Assembly (NCBI GenBank): GCA_963849005.1
Contig: CAWKGC010000022.1
Location: 62,001 to 126,000 of the forward strand
Reading direction: 5' to 3'
DNA length: 64,000 nt
From: CAWKGC01 sp963849005
GTDB lineage: Bacteria; Pseudomonadota; Gammaproteobacteria; Burkholderiales; Usitatibacteraceae
The position numbers and the translations under genes were made by a program. This document shows positions 54,040 to 61,973 of this stretch, one piece after another. Below the pieces are notes generated by a model. It saw only the letters and a list, made by a program, of their open reading frames with translations, searched no databases and was not told where the DNA came from. Positions within the stretch are counted from its first letter, which is position 1. Every line of letters begins with the position of its first letter.

Positions 54040-54960
54040 CTACGCGAGGTTCGCCGCAGCGGCCAGCAGCGCGGCGAAAAGCCAGAGGACGAGGCAACGC
54101 CAGAGCATGCCTTGCAGGCTGGAAAGCGTCCCGACGTCGGCGCCCTCCGCCAGGCCGTGTGCCGGCCGGTCCGCCGCGCCCGCGTCGGACGAAGCAGCAT
54201 CGCCCGGCCGGATCCCGAGCGCGCCGGCGCCGCTGGAGAGCACGATGTTGTCTGCCGGGGAGAGCCAGGTCGCCGCTTGCTGTCGCCAATTGAACAGGGC
54301 GTCCTCGAAATTCCCGACGATGGCGAAGGAGAATGCCGTGCACCTTTGCGGAATCCAGTCGAGCACGGCGAACGCCTGGCCCGCGAACCAGCCGAAGTCG
54401 CGCTCGTCGGGTTCGCCGTGGTCGCTCCACAACCGCGCCGCGCGATGCGCGAGCAGGTAGAGCACGACGCCAAGCGCGCCCGGCAAGAGGAAAAACCACA
54501 GGACCAGGGCGAAAACGCCGTGGTGCGCCTCGCTGATGCCCTTCTCGACGCCCAGCCGCACGACATCGCCGGCGCTCTCGGCAGCCGGGCCCTCGGGGCG
54601 CCACTCGGCAAGGCGGGAGAGCGCCTGCGCGACCGAACCTTCGCGCAACGACCGCTCTATCGCCTCGAGGCGCGTCACCGTCTCGAGGAAGCGCAAGCTC
54701 GCGAAAAGGATGGCCACATTGAGCATCCAGCTCACGATCGGATGCAGCGCCGCGGCAATCGCGGTCAGGATCGCGAGCGGCACAATCACCAGCGCCACCA
54801 GCACGAACCACGCGGCCATGCCGGAATTGCGGTCGCCGGCGTTGAAACGCTTGGCGACCGACAGCGCCAGTCGCCCGTAGAGCGCCTGCACCGGATTGCG
54901 CACCGGCGGCGGGTAGGCGTACTGGACCAGCAGCGCGAACAGGAGGGAAAGAAAGGTCAT
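54040..54960 (-). CDS. CobD/CbiB-like membrane protein
   Basis: 306 residues. Hydrophobic segments lie near 1-15, 45-95, 145-170 and at the C-terminus. VEKGISEAHHGVFALVLWFFLLPGALGVVLY matches CobD/CbiB family proteins, which attach the aminopropanol arm in cobalamin synthesis; AmpE is a related membrane family. No other cobalamin gene lies nearby, so that role is uncertain. Confidence 0.75.
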   Translation of the reverse strand: MTFLSLLFALLVQYAYPPPVRNPVQALYGRLALSVAKRFNAGDRNSGMAAWFVLVALVIVPLAILTAIAAALHPIVSWMLNVAILFASLRFLETVTRLEAIERSLREGSVAQALSRLAEWRPEGPAAESAGDVVRLGVEKGISEAHHGVFALVLWFFLLPGALGVVLYLLAHRAARLWSDHGEPDERDFGWFAGQAFAVLDWIPQRCTAFSFAIVGNFEDALFNWRQQAATWLSPADNIVLSSGAGALGIRPGDAASSDAGAADRPAHGLAEGADVGTLSSLQGMLWRCLVLWLFAALLAAAANLA

Positions 54961-55102
54961 TTCGGCGGCGTGAAGAGATCGAGGGAATTATAGTCGTTGC
55001 AATTGACCCGGCACCTTCCCGGGCGGATTTTTGCCCATGCCATAATCCGCGTCGCGCGCCGAGAAAGCGCCCCGCATTCCTACACATGAAAAGGAGAAGA
55101 CC

Positions 55103-56074
55103 ATGCACTTCATCAAATCGCTCGCCGGCGCCGCCGCAATCGCCCTGTCGGCGCTCGCCGGCGCCCAGGAATTTCCCACCAAGACGATCACCGTCGTCGT
55201 GCCCTTCGCCGCGGGCGGCCCCACGGACACGGTAACGCGGCTGGTCGCCCAGGAAATGGGCAAGTTCCTCAACCAGAGCATGATCGTCGAGAACGTCGCC
55301 GGGGCCGGCGGCACCATCGGCATCAACAAGGTCGCCAAGGCCAGGCCCGACGGTTACACGCTGCTGCTGATGCACATCGGCACCTCGACCAGCGTCTCGC
55401 TCTACCGCAACCTGCCGTTCGACCCGGTGACCGACCTCGAGCCGATCGGACTGGTCACCGACGTGCCGATGACCCTGATCTCGAAGAAGGATTTCCCGGC
55501 CAAGGACATGAAGGAGCTGATCGCCTACGTGAAGGCGAACAAGGACAAGGTGACCTACGGCAATGCCGGCGTGGGTTCGGCCTCGCACCTGTGCGGGATG
55601 CTTTTCATGTCGGCGCTGCAGACCGACCTGACCACGGTTCCCTACAAGGGGACGGGGCCGGCAATGACCGACCTGATGGGAGGGCAGATCGACCTCTTGT
55701 GCGACCAGACCACCAACACCACGCCGCAGATCAAGGCAGGCAAGGTGAAGGGCTACGCCGTGACGACCAGGACCCGCGTGCCCTCGCTGCCCGACTTGCC
55801 GACCTTGGACGAGAGCGGCGTGAAGGGCTTCGAAGTCGCCGTGTGGCACGGCATGTGGGCGCCGAAGGGAACACCGAAGCCCATCATCGACAAGCTGACC
55901 ACGGCATTGCAATTCGCCCTGAAGTCGGACCTCGTGAAGGCGAAATTCGCCGAGCTTGGCACTGAGCCGGTCGCCCAGTCGCGCGCCACCCAGGAAGCGC
56001 TGCGCGCGCACTTGAAGGCGGAAATCGACAAGTGGAGCCCGATCATCAAGAAGGCCGGGATCTACGCCGACTGA
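55103..56074 (+). CDS. Tripartite tricarboxylate transporter substrate-binding protein (Bug family)
   Basis: 323 residues, intact, with signal peptide (~1-21). Landmarks VVVPFAAGGPTDTVTRLVAQ, ENVAGAGGTIGINKVAKARPDGYTLL and GKGYAVTTRTR-type C-domain. An orphan binding protein without its permease alongside, as is common for Bug proteins in betaproteobacteria. AAAGGAGAAGACC is a strong SD just before the ATG. Confidence 0.93.
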   Translation: MHFIKSLAGAAAIALSALAGAQEFPTKTITVVVPFAAGGPTDTVTRLVAQEMGKFLNQSMIVENVAGAGGTIGINKVAKARPDGYTLLLMHIGTSTSVSLYRNLPFDPVTDLEPIGLVTDVPMTLISKKDFPAKDMKELIAYVKANKDKVTYGNAGVGSASHLCGMLFMSALQTDLTTVPYKGTGPAMTDLMGGQIDLLCDQTTNTTPQIKAGKVKGYAVTTRTRVPSLPDLPTLDESGVKGFEVAVWHGMWAPKGTPKPIIDKLTTALQFALKSDLVKAKFAELGTEPVAQSRATQEALRAHLKAEIDKWSPIIKKAGIYAD

Positions 56075-56092
56075 TCGCGCTGCCGGGGCCGG

Positions 56093-56126
56093 AAAAAAAA
56101 TGGCCCATCCCGCTGGGGATGGGCCA
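56093..56126 (-). terminator. Strong Rho-independent terminator, minus strand
   Basis: An 11-bp stem (56101-56111 with 56116-56126, 4-base loop) is followed on the minus strand by eight T (complement of 56093-56100). On the plus strand no T-run follows, so it mainly ends minus-strand transcription. The nearest minus-strand gene ends 190 bases earlier (56318), which leaves room for an independent short transcript. Confidence 0.88.
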
Positions 56127-56202
56127 AACCGCTCTCGGAGGAGAAACTGCCAGGAGCCGCGAGGCGGCCCATGACTCCTCCATCACAGCACATTGCGTGC
56201 CA
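56093..56202 (-). ncRNA. Candidate small RNA with sigma-54-like promoter
   Basis: The minus strand has TGGCACGCAATGTGC (complement of 56188-56202), a -24/-12 element with correct GG-to-GC spacing and one mismatch in the -12 box. Starting near 56176 and ending at the terminator would give an RNA of ~80 bases. It contains a small stem (GCCGCCTCGCGGC) and a CTCCTCC stretch able to pair with Shine-Dalgarno sequences, a usual sRNA feature. It also contains GGAGGAG that could pair with CTCCTCC internally. The alternative is simply the 3' end of the acyltransferase transcript. Confidence 0.35.
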
Positions 56203-56317
56203 CTGCCACTTTCCTGGCAAAGCGTGTTTTTTCAAATACTTGGCAAGTTGCGGTCGCGCGTATCGGGACGCCACATGCGCCGACGCACCAAACTCGATGC
56301 GCCACAACGGGGCGTAC

Positions 56318-56884
56318 TCAGCGCGGCCGCTTGCCCTTGAACGCGCTGAAGTGGCGCTCCACGCGCTCGCGCTCGGCCTCGATATCATCGCCGGGGAAAA
56401 CCAGCGGGCCCAGGCGCACGGACTTGGTGCCGTAGTCCAGCGCTGCGAGCAGCACGGGAACGCCGGCGCCGCGCGCGATGCGCAGGAAACCGGTCTTGAA
56501 GTGCTGGACGTGCTTGCGCGTGCCCTCGGGCGCAATGACAAGCGCCAGTTGCTCGGATCGCGAGAACGCCTCGACGCTCGAGTCCACCAGTCCGTTGGGC
56601 ACGGAGCGATCGATCGGGATGCCGCCCATCCAGCGGAACATCGCCCCGAACGGCGGCCGGAAGAGCGTGTGCTTGCCGATGTAGGAAAGCTTGAAGTCGA
56701 GCGCGAACATCACCGCCGCGCCCGTCGGGAAATCCCAGTTCGAGGTGTGCGGCGCCACCGCGACCACAAGCTTGGGAAGGTTCGGCAATTCGCCTTCGAT
56801 CTTCCAGCCCGCCAGCTTCAGGTAGGTGCGCCCGAACCAGCGCCAGAATGGGCTGTGTCGCCTGGGGACGCGATCGGGCTCCAT
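56318..56884 (-). CDS. Lysophospholipid/1-acyl-glycerol-3-phosphate acyltransferase-like protein
   Basis: 188 residues. PlsC-family acyltransferase motif HTSNWD (H-x4-D, residues 46-51) and APEGTRK further on. Short for PlsC, without strong membrane helices. Related small proteins occur in betaproteobacteria with unknown acceptor. It lies 8 bases behind the PLP ammonia-lyase gene. Confidence 0.83.
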   Translation of the reverse strand: MEPDRVPRRHSPFWRWFGRTYLKLAGWKIEGELPNLPKLVVAVAPHTSNWDFPTGAAVMFALDFKLSYIGKHTLFRPPFGAMFRWMGGIPIDRSVPNGLVDSSVEAFSRSEQLALVIAPEGTRKHVQHFKTGFLRIARGAGVPVLLAALDYGTKSVRLGPLVFPGDDIEAERERVERHFSAFKGKRPR

Positions 56885-56892
56885 CGTCCGTC

Positions 56893-57867
56893 CTAGGCGA
56901 AGTAGCGTGCGATGGCCTTCAGGTCGACGTTCCCGCCCGACAGGACGATGCCGACGCGCTTGCCCTTCACGCCGATGCGCCCGGAAAGCACCCCTGCCGC
57001 GGCGAGCGCCCCGGTCGGCTCGACCACCAGTTTCATCCGCTCCCAGATGAAACGCATCGCCTCGACCAGCTCGGCGTCGGAGACGGTCATGATGTCCGCC
57101 ACGTTTTCGAGGACGAGCGGGAAGGTGATGGCGCCCATCGACTCGGTGCGCGCGCCGTCGGCGATCGTGTCGGGGTTCACCACCGTCTGCAGGGTCTTCG
57201 ACCGGAAGGAACGCGCGGCATCGTCCCCGGCCTCGGGCTCGACGCCGATCACCTTGATGCCCGGCGAAAGGTGCTTCGCCGCGACCGCGCAGCCCGACAG
57301 CAGGCCGGCGCCGCCGCAGCAGACGAAAAGAAAGTCCAGCGGCCCGACGTCCTCGATGAGTTCCTTCGCCGTGGTGCCCTGCCCTGCGATGACATCCGCG
57401 TGGTCGAACGGCGGGATGAGGATGCTGCCGCGCTCGGCGGCGATCTTCGCCGCGACGCCGTCGCGGCTTTCCACGCCACGCTGGTAGAGCTGCACCTCGG
57501 CGCCGTAGCCGCGGGTGGCCGCGACCTTCACCGCCGGCGCGTCGTGCGGCATGACGATGACCGCGCGCATGCCGAGCAGCTGCGCGGCGAGCGCCACCGC
57601 CTGGGCATGGTTGCCCGACGAAAACGCGACCACGCCCCTGGCACGGCTGGCGGCATCGAGCGCGGAAAGCGCGTTGTAGGCGCCGCGAAACTTGAAGGCC
57701 CCCATGCGCTGCAGGTTCTCGCACTTGAAGTACGCCTCGCAGCCGGCCAGCTCGTCGAACTGCCGCGAAGTCGCGACCGGGGTGCGGTGCGCCACGCCCT
57801 CGATGCGCGCCGCTGCGGCGACGATGTCCGCGTAGGCGACCGTCCGCGCAAGCGCCGTGTCGTTCAT
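56893..57867 (-). CDS. PLP-dependent threonine/serine ammonia-lyase family protein
   Basis: 324 residues. PLP lysine K59 in GAFKFRGAYNAL, SSGNHAQAVA, and the phosphate-binding loop in the form CCGGAGLLSG, with two Cys where Gly is usual. Single-domain form without ACT regulatory domain, like catabolic threonine dehydratase, serine racemase or hydroxyaspartate ammonia-lyase. Substrate not decided. Confidence 0.88.
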   Translation of the reverse strand: MNDTALARTVAYADIVAAAARIEGVAHRTPVATSRQFDELAGCEAYFKCENLQRMGAFKFRGAYNALSALDAASRARGVVAFSSGNHAQAVALAAQLLGMRAVIVMPHDAPAVKVAATRGYGAEVQLYQRGVESRDGVAAKIAAERGSILIPPFDHADVIAGQGTTAKELIEDVGPLDFLFVCCGGAGLLSGCAVAAKHLSPGIKVIGVEPEAGDDAARSFRSKTLQTVVNPDTIADGARTESMGAITFPLVLENVADIMTVSDAELVEAMRFIWERMKLVVEPTGALAAAGVLSGRIGVKGKRVGIVLSGGNVDLKAIARYFA

Positions 57868-57877
57868 CCGGCGGTTC

Positions 57878-58084
57878 CTAGCCGAGGTCGATCGTGCCGT
57901 CGAACTCGACCTTCACTTCGAGCCCGGCGATGGCAAGCGTCATGGTCGCGGGCAACTTCTCATTGCCCTTCAGCTTGCCCGAGGCCATCGCGCGGTCCAC
58001 CGCCGCCTCGATCTCGCGTTGCGACTGGACTCCCACGCTCTTCAGGAACTTGCGGATGCTCATGTTGAAGGTTTCCTGGTCCAT
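57878..58084 (-). CDS. Small conserved protein, probably DUF6494 family
   Basis: 68 residues: MDQETFNMSIRKFLKSVGVQ, then EIEAAVDRAMASGKLKG and a short beta C-terminus. Family assignment is from memory of similar small betaproteobacterial proteins and is tentative. Located between the ammonia-lyase and a second small gene, all on the minus strand. Confidence 0.65.
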   Translation of the reverse strand: MDQETFNMSIRKFLKSVGVQSQREIEAAVDRAMASGKLKGNEKLPATMTLAIAGLEVKVEFDGTIDLG

Positions 58085-58096
58085 GCCCGTCCTCCG

Positions 58097-58333
58097 TCAG
58101 CGTGTCTTGATCGATTTGAGCGCGTCGTTGAGCGTGTCCTCGGGGAGCGCGTTGACGTTCTCCGCGAGCAGTTCGGCCTCGGTCGCGACTTCCTTCGGCA
58201 GCGCCCGTCCCTCGAGGACGGCCACGAACTGCGCTGCCGCGCCGGCCACCCTGAGCAGCCTGGCACGCTCGGACATCAGGATCTCGAGTTCCTCGCTCAA
58301 CATGAAGGAACCGGTGGTCTCGTGCTTGGTCAT
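58097..58333 (-). CDS. Small uncharacterised protein
   Basis: 78 residues, start MTKHETTGSFMLS. Helical and acidic (LAENVNALPEDTLNDALKSI). No recognised domain. It ends 12 bases before the small gene downstream, indicating an operon of short unknown genes. Confidence 0.6.
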   Translation of the reverse strand: MTKHETTGSFMLSEELEILMSERARLLRVAGAAAQFVAVLEGRALPKEVATEAELLAENVNALPEDTLNDALKSIKTR

Positions 58334-58391
58334 GGCATGCGCTTCCCGAAATGAGGACATTGTAGCTTGCCGGCGCAAGGGCGCCGCGCGC

Positions 58392-59408
58392 TCAGTCGTC
58401 CGCGCGTAGCGGCAACCCGACGAGGAGGTTCTGCGGCTTCAGCTTGAGCGTGCGGTCTTCCCTGGCGGCGAGCCCGAGGTACACGGGTCGCCCCGCAACG
58501 TCGGCACGCATGTCGCCGGGATCGGAAAACTCGAGGCGGAACAGGCTCACCATGCGCGCGCGGCGTTCATCGTCGATGGCTTCCCCCGCGTACAGCGCAT
58601 TCAGGATTGCGGTGGACTCGGTGTCGAGCCCGACATGCCACCGCCACCGCTCGTCCTCGACCCGGTCAACGGGCGCGATCGCCACGCGCGCGCCGGTGAA
58701 GTGCGCCACCCATCGCTCCAGCACGCGGGCGAGCGAATCCAGCCCCTCCCGGCCGGGCGTGAGGTCGAGGAGGAAGCTGTGCAGTTCGTCGCGCATGAAA
58801 TAGACCGCGGCGTTCTCGTGGTTCAGCACATCGAGCTTCACCTTCGCGAGCGGCGTGTTCTGCTTCTTCAGCAGCCTGCCGAGGTCGCCGAAACCGCCGG
58901 ACTCGGCGTACATCTCGATCGAGGTGGCGTCCGCCGACAGGACCTGCCCGCCCTCGGCGCTGACGCGCTGCCGGCGAAACAGCAGTTCTCCGGCACGCGC
59001 GAGCCACGGGTCTTCGGTGCCTTCGAGCAGGTGGCGAACGATCGGCTGCGCAATGAGGTCGATGAAGAGCGGCGGGATGTCGACTTCCCCGCCGCGGAAA
59101 ATGCCGAGGTAGCACGCCTCCAGCGTCCCCGCGGCCAGCAGGCGGTCGCGGAATGCGAGCCAGTGGCGCCAGTTCTCCCGCGCGTCGGCATCTTCCACGT
59201 CCGCGATCTCGGCCGCACCCACGCGCAGGCGCGGCTTGTCGACGAGGCGATCGTGCATCGCCTTCTCGCGCGGGCCGGCGTCGTCCGGAGGCGAGAGTTC
59301 CTCTCGGGCGAGGAACCGCCGCAGCCATTCATCGGTGGGAAAGAGCCAGCCTTCGTCCGTGCGAGCAAGATCGCGGTAGCCCGACGACGCCCAGAAGTCC
59401 TGCGCCAC
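58392..59408 (-). CDS. Uncharacterised protein, probably DUF6352 family
   Basis: 338 residues, GTG start. Opens with MAQDFWASSGYRDLARTDEG and contains LIAQPIVRHLLEGTEDPWLARAGE-type and LFRRQRVSAEGGQVLSADAT segments. No signal peptide or membrane helix. I cannot assign a function. It shares a short gap with the thioesterase gene upstream (1 base). Confidence 0.7.
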   Translation of the reverse strand: MAQDFWASSGYRDLARTDEGWLFPTDEWLRRFLAREELSPPDDAGPREKAMHDRLVDKPRLRVGAAEIADVEDADARENWRHWLAFRDRLLAAGTLEACYLGIFRGGEVDIPPLFIDLIAQPIVRHLLEGTEDPWLARAGELLFRRQRVSAEGGQVLSADATSIEMYAESGGFGDLGRLLKKQNTPLAKVKLDVLNHENAAVYFMRDELHSFLLDLTPGREGLDSLARVLERWVAHFTGARVAIAPVDRVEDERWRWHVGLDTESTAILNALYAGEAIDDERRARMVSLFRLEFSDPGDMRADVAGRPVYLGLAAREDRTLKLKPQNLLVGLPLRADD

Positions 59409-59409
59409 G

Positions 59410-59868
59410 TCAGCCCGTCACGCCGGCGCGGCCGACCAGGCACATCAGCGTCTGCATCCCCGTGAGGCAATGGGTGCGCTTGCCGCCCTTGATGACATGG
59501 GCATCGAGCTGGCAGATCGTCAGCGTGCGCCCGCTGCGGATCACCTGGCCGGTGGCAACCACGCGCTCGCCGTCGGCGGCCGCAAGCAGGTTGATCTTGT
59601 ACTCCACGGTGAGCACGCCCGCCCCCGGGGGGAAAAGGGTGAAGCCGGCAAATCCGCCCGCCGTGTCGGCGATGGTCGCGACGATGCCCGCATGGAAGAA
59701 GCCGTGCTGCTGCGAAAGCCCGGGGCGGAAGTCGATGCCGACCTCGACGAAGCCCGGGTCGATGCGCAGCAACTCGGCTCCCAGGAGGCCCATCGCGCCC
59801 TGCTTCGCGAAGCTCTCGCGCCCGATGCGCTCGAAATCGGGATTTTGCGGTGCGTATCTCGTCGTCAT
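59410..59868 (-). CDS. PaaI-family (hotdog) thioesterase
   Basis: 152 residues. Hotdog-fold signatures: QQHGFFHAGIVATIADTAGGFAG, VEYKINLLAAADGERVVATGQV and a C-terminal strand. Such enzymes hydrolyse acyl-CoA or aryl-CoA thioesters. Operonic with the downstream uncharacterised genes. Confidence 0.9.
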   Translation of the reverse strand: MTTRYAPQNPDFERIGRESFAKQGAMGLLGAELLRIDPGFVEVGIDFRPGLSQQHGFFHAGIVATIADTAGGFAGFTLFPPGAGVLTVEYKINLLAAADGERVVATGQVIRSGRTLTICQLDAHVIKGGKRTHCLTGMQTLMCLVGRAGVTG

Positions 59869-59948
59869 CTTCCTCCCTCCGGGCGATTATAGGGTCGCCA
59901 ATGAAAACGGCGGCCAGGGCCGCCGTTGCTTTCGCTGCAGGCGTGGCG

Positions 59949-61127
59949 TCAGACGATCGCCAGGTCGGGAAGCGGGAAGCCGTTGAAGTTGCTTGCGTAG
60001 GCCGTGGTATAGGCGCCGGCGTTCTTGATGAAGATGAAATCGCCTTCCTGCAGGTCGCCGGGAAAGAGCTCCTCGCGCATCACCACGTCGACCGAGTCGC
60101 AGGTCGGGCCCGCGACGTTGAAGGACACCGGCTCGCCGTCGCGGTCGGTATAGATGTTGTAGCGCAGGCCCTCGGTGGTCTCGATCACGCCGCCGAATAC
60201 GCCCGCGTCCCAGTACATCCAGCGCTGGCCGTTGCGCGTCGCTGTGCCCACCACGCGGCAGATGAAATAGCCGGCATCGGAGACGAGGAAGCGCCCGGGC
60301 TCGGCGATCACCTCGATCTCGGGGCCGAAATGGCGCAGTTCCTTGTTGATCAGCTCGGCGATCGTCTCGATCGACGGGATCGGCTTCACATGGCGCACCG
60401 GATAGCCGCCGCCGAGGTTGAGCAGGCGCGGGTTCAGGCCGGAGGTGCGCATCGAGGCGAACACCTTGCGCGCGCGCTCCATGCCCACGCGCCAGTTTTC
60501 CGGGTTCAGGCACTGGCTGCCGACGTGGAAGGTGATGCCGGCGAGGTCCGCCTTGCAGTCCACGGCAGCCGCGATCAGGCCGGGGACGTCGCCCATGTGC
60601 GCGCCGAACTTGCCGGCAAGCGGCCAGTCGCTGCCGATGTTCGGGGCGTCGATGCGCAGGTACATCTTGGCGTCGGCCTTGACCGACTGCACCTTGCGGA
60701 TCTCCTCCTCGCTGTCGACCACGTACCACTCGACGCCCTTGGCCGCGGCATACTCGAGGAACGGGCGGGACTTCATCGGATTGGAATAGAAGACCTCCGC
60801 CGGCGGCACGCCGAGTGCCAGCAGGATGTCGAGTTCGGCGATCGAGGCGATCTCGAAGCCGCAGCCCTCCTCCTTCAGCGCCTTCAGGACGCGCGGGTCG
60901 GGATTGGCCTTGACCGCGAAATGCGGGCGGACGCGCGGCAGCGCGGCGCGGAAACGGCGCGCCTTGGCGCGCACGATCTCGAGGTCCATGAGCAGCACCG
61001 GCTTCTTGTAGCCGTGCCTGGCGATGTACTGCTTGACGCGCCCGAAGTCGAGGCTGTCCTCGGGGTGGGTGTCGACGGGAAAGTCGAGCGAGGGACGAAA
61101 CTTCTTTACCGTGGCGGTGCGGGGCAT
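59949..61127 (-). CDS. speC: Type III PLP-dependent decarboxylase (ornithine/lysine decarboxylase)
   Basis: 392 residues, alanine-racemase-fold decarboxylase. PLP lysine K73 in HFAVKANPDPRVL, glycine-rich LNLGGGYP, EPGRFLV and the active-site Cys of GPTCDSVDV. Makes putrescine (or cadaverine). Start ATG 61127 behind GGAAG. A short upstream ORF overlaps its start and may control translation. The symbol is by function only; sequence is the eukaryotic-type, not the E. coli SpeC fold. Confidence 0.88.
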   Translation of the reverse strand: MPRTATVKKFRPSLDFPVDTHPEDSLDFGRVKQYIARHGYKKPVLLMDLEIVRAKARRFRAALPRVRPHFAVKANPDPRVLKALKEEGCGFEIASIAELDILLALGVPPAEVFYSNPMKSRPFLEYAAAKGVEWYVVDSEEEIRKVQSVKADAKMYLRIDAPNIGSDWPLAGKFGAHMGDVPGLIAAAVDCKADLAGITFHVGSQCLNPENWRVGMERARKVFASMRTSGLNPRLLNLGGGYPVRHVKPIPSIETIAELINKELRHFGPEIEVIAEPGRFLVSDAGYFICRVVGTATRNGQRWMYWDAGVFGGVIETTEGLRYNIYTDRDGEPVSFNVAGPTCDSVDVVMREELFPGDLQEGDFIFIKNAGAYTTAYASNFNGFPLPDLAIV

Positions 61128-61225
61128 CGCAATCTTCCGTGATCAAGAGTCGAAGGGGTACGCGCAAGCGCGCCGCAGCCCGGATGGGCCGTGGCGAGGG
61201 CGACGTACTTCCTGGCTCTTGTCAT
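61106..61225 (-). CDS. Possible leader peptide before the decarboxylase
   Basis: A 39-codon frame starts at ATG 61225 behind a full-strength SD (AAGGAGGT, complement of 61230-61237) and ends at TAA 61106-61108, inside the decarboxylase gene. The peptide begins MTRARKYVALATAHPG and is Arg/Ala/Pro-rich. Upstream, GGGGAGG (61250-61256) can pair with the SD (CCTCC) or with CCCC at 61243-61246, so alternative hairpins exist. Regulation of polyamine enzymes by leader peptides is known; here it is only inferred. It might also be an unrelated small gene. Confidence 0.4.
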   Translation of the reverse strand: MTRARKYVALATAHPGCGALARTPSTLDHGRLRCPAPPR

Positions 61226-61392
61226 GAGGACCTCCTTCATTTCCCCGCTGGGGAGGCAAGCGTTACGGTTGAAATCCGCCGCGGCAGCGAGCGCCCGCCG
61301 AGCGTGCTGCACAGCCGCAAAATTTCGCGAAGTATAGGGCAAATCCGGCGCATTGCAAGCGATCCGGATCACTTTCCCGCAACGGGGGCCCG

Positions 61393-61960
61393 TTACATCT
61401 TGGGCAGGGTGACGCCCTTCTGGCCCTGGTACTTGCCGCCGCGGTCGCGGTAGGACGTCTCGCACACCTCGTCGGACTCGAAGAACACCACCTGCGCCAC
61501 GCCCTCGTTGGCGTAGACCTTGGCCGGCAGCGGCGTGGTGTTGGAGAACTCCAGCGTCACGTAGCCTTCCCACTCGGGCTCGAAAGGCGTGACGTTGACG
61601 ATGATCCCGCAGCGCGCGTAGGTCGACTTGCCCAGGCAGATCGTGAGCACGTTGCGCGGGATGCGGAAGTACTCGACGGTGCGCGCGAGCGCGAAGGAAT
61701 TCGGCGGGATGATGCAGTAGTCGCCCGTCATGTCGACGAAGGACTTCTCGTCGAAGTTCTTCGGATCGACGATGGTCGCGTTCAGGTTGGTGAAGAGCTT
61801 GAATTCGCTCGAGCAGCGGATGTCGTAGCCGTAGCTGGAGGTGCCGTAGGAAACGATGCGCTTGCCCGCGACCTCGCGCACCTGGCCGGGCTCGAACGGC
61901 TCGATCATGCCGTGCCGCCTCGGCCATGCGGCGGATCCACTTGTCGCTCTTGATGCTCAT
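61393..61960 (-). CDS. dcd: dCTP deaminase (one frame break)
   Basis: About 188 residues. MSIKSDKWIRRMAE at the start, then after an apparent extra base near 61912 MIEPFEPGQVR, GTSSYGYDIR, FALARTVEYFRIPRNVL, GKSTYARCGI and VTPFEPEWEGYVTLEFSN, all conserved in Dcd. It supplies dUTP for dTMP synthesis. 13 bases behind apbC. Confidence 0.95.
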
Positions 61961-61973
61961 CGCGGGGAATCCT

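Noticed and set aside
56058..56171. Small minus-strand frame (about 37 codons) behind GGAGGAG
   Set aside because: It would have to be translated through the strong terminator hairpin and its T-run, and its residues show no recognisable pattern.
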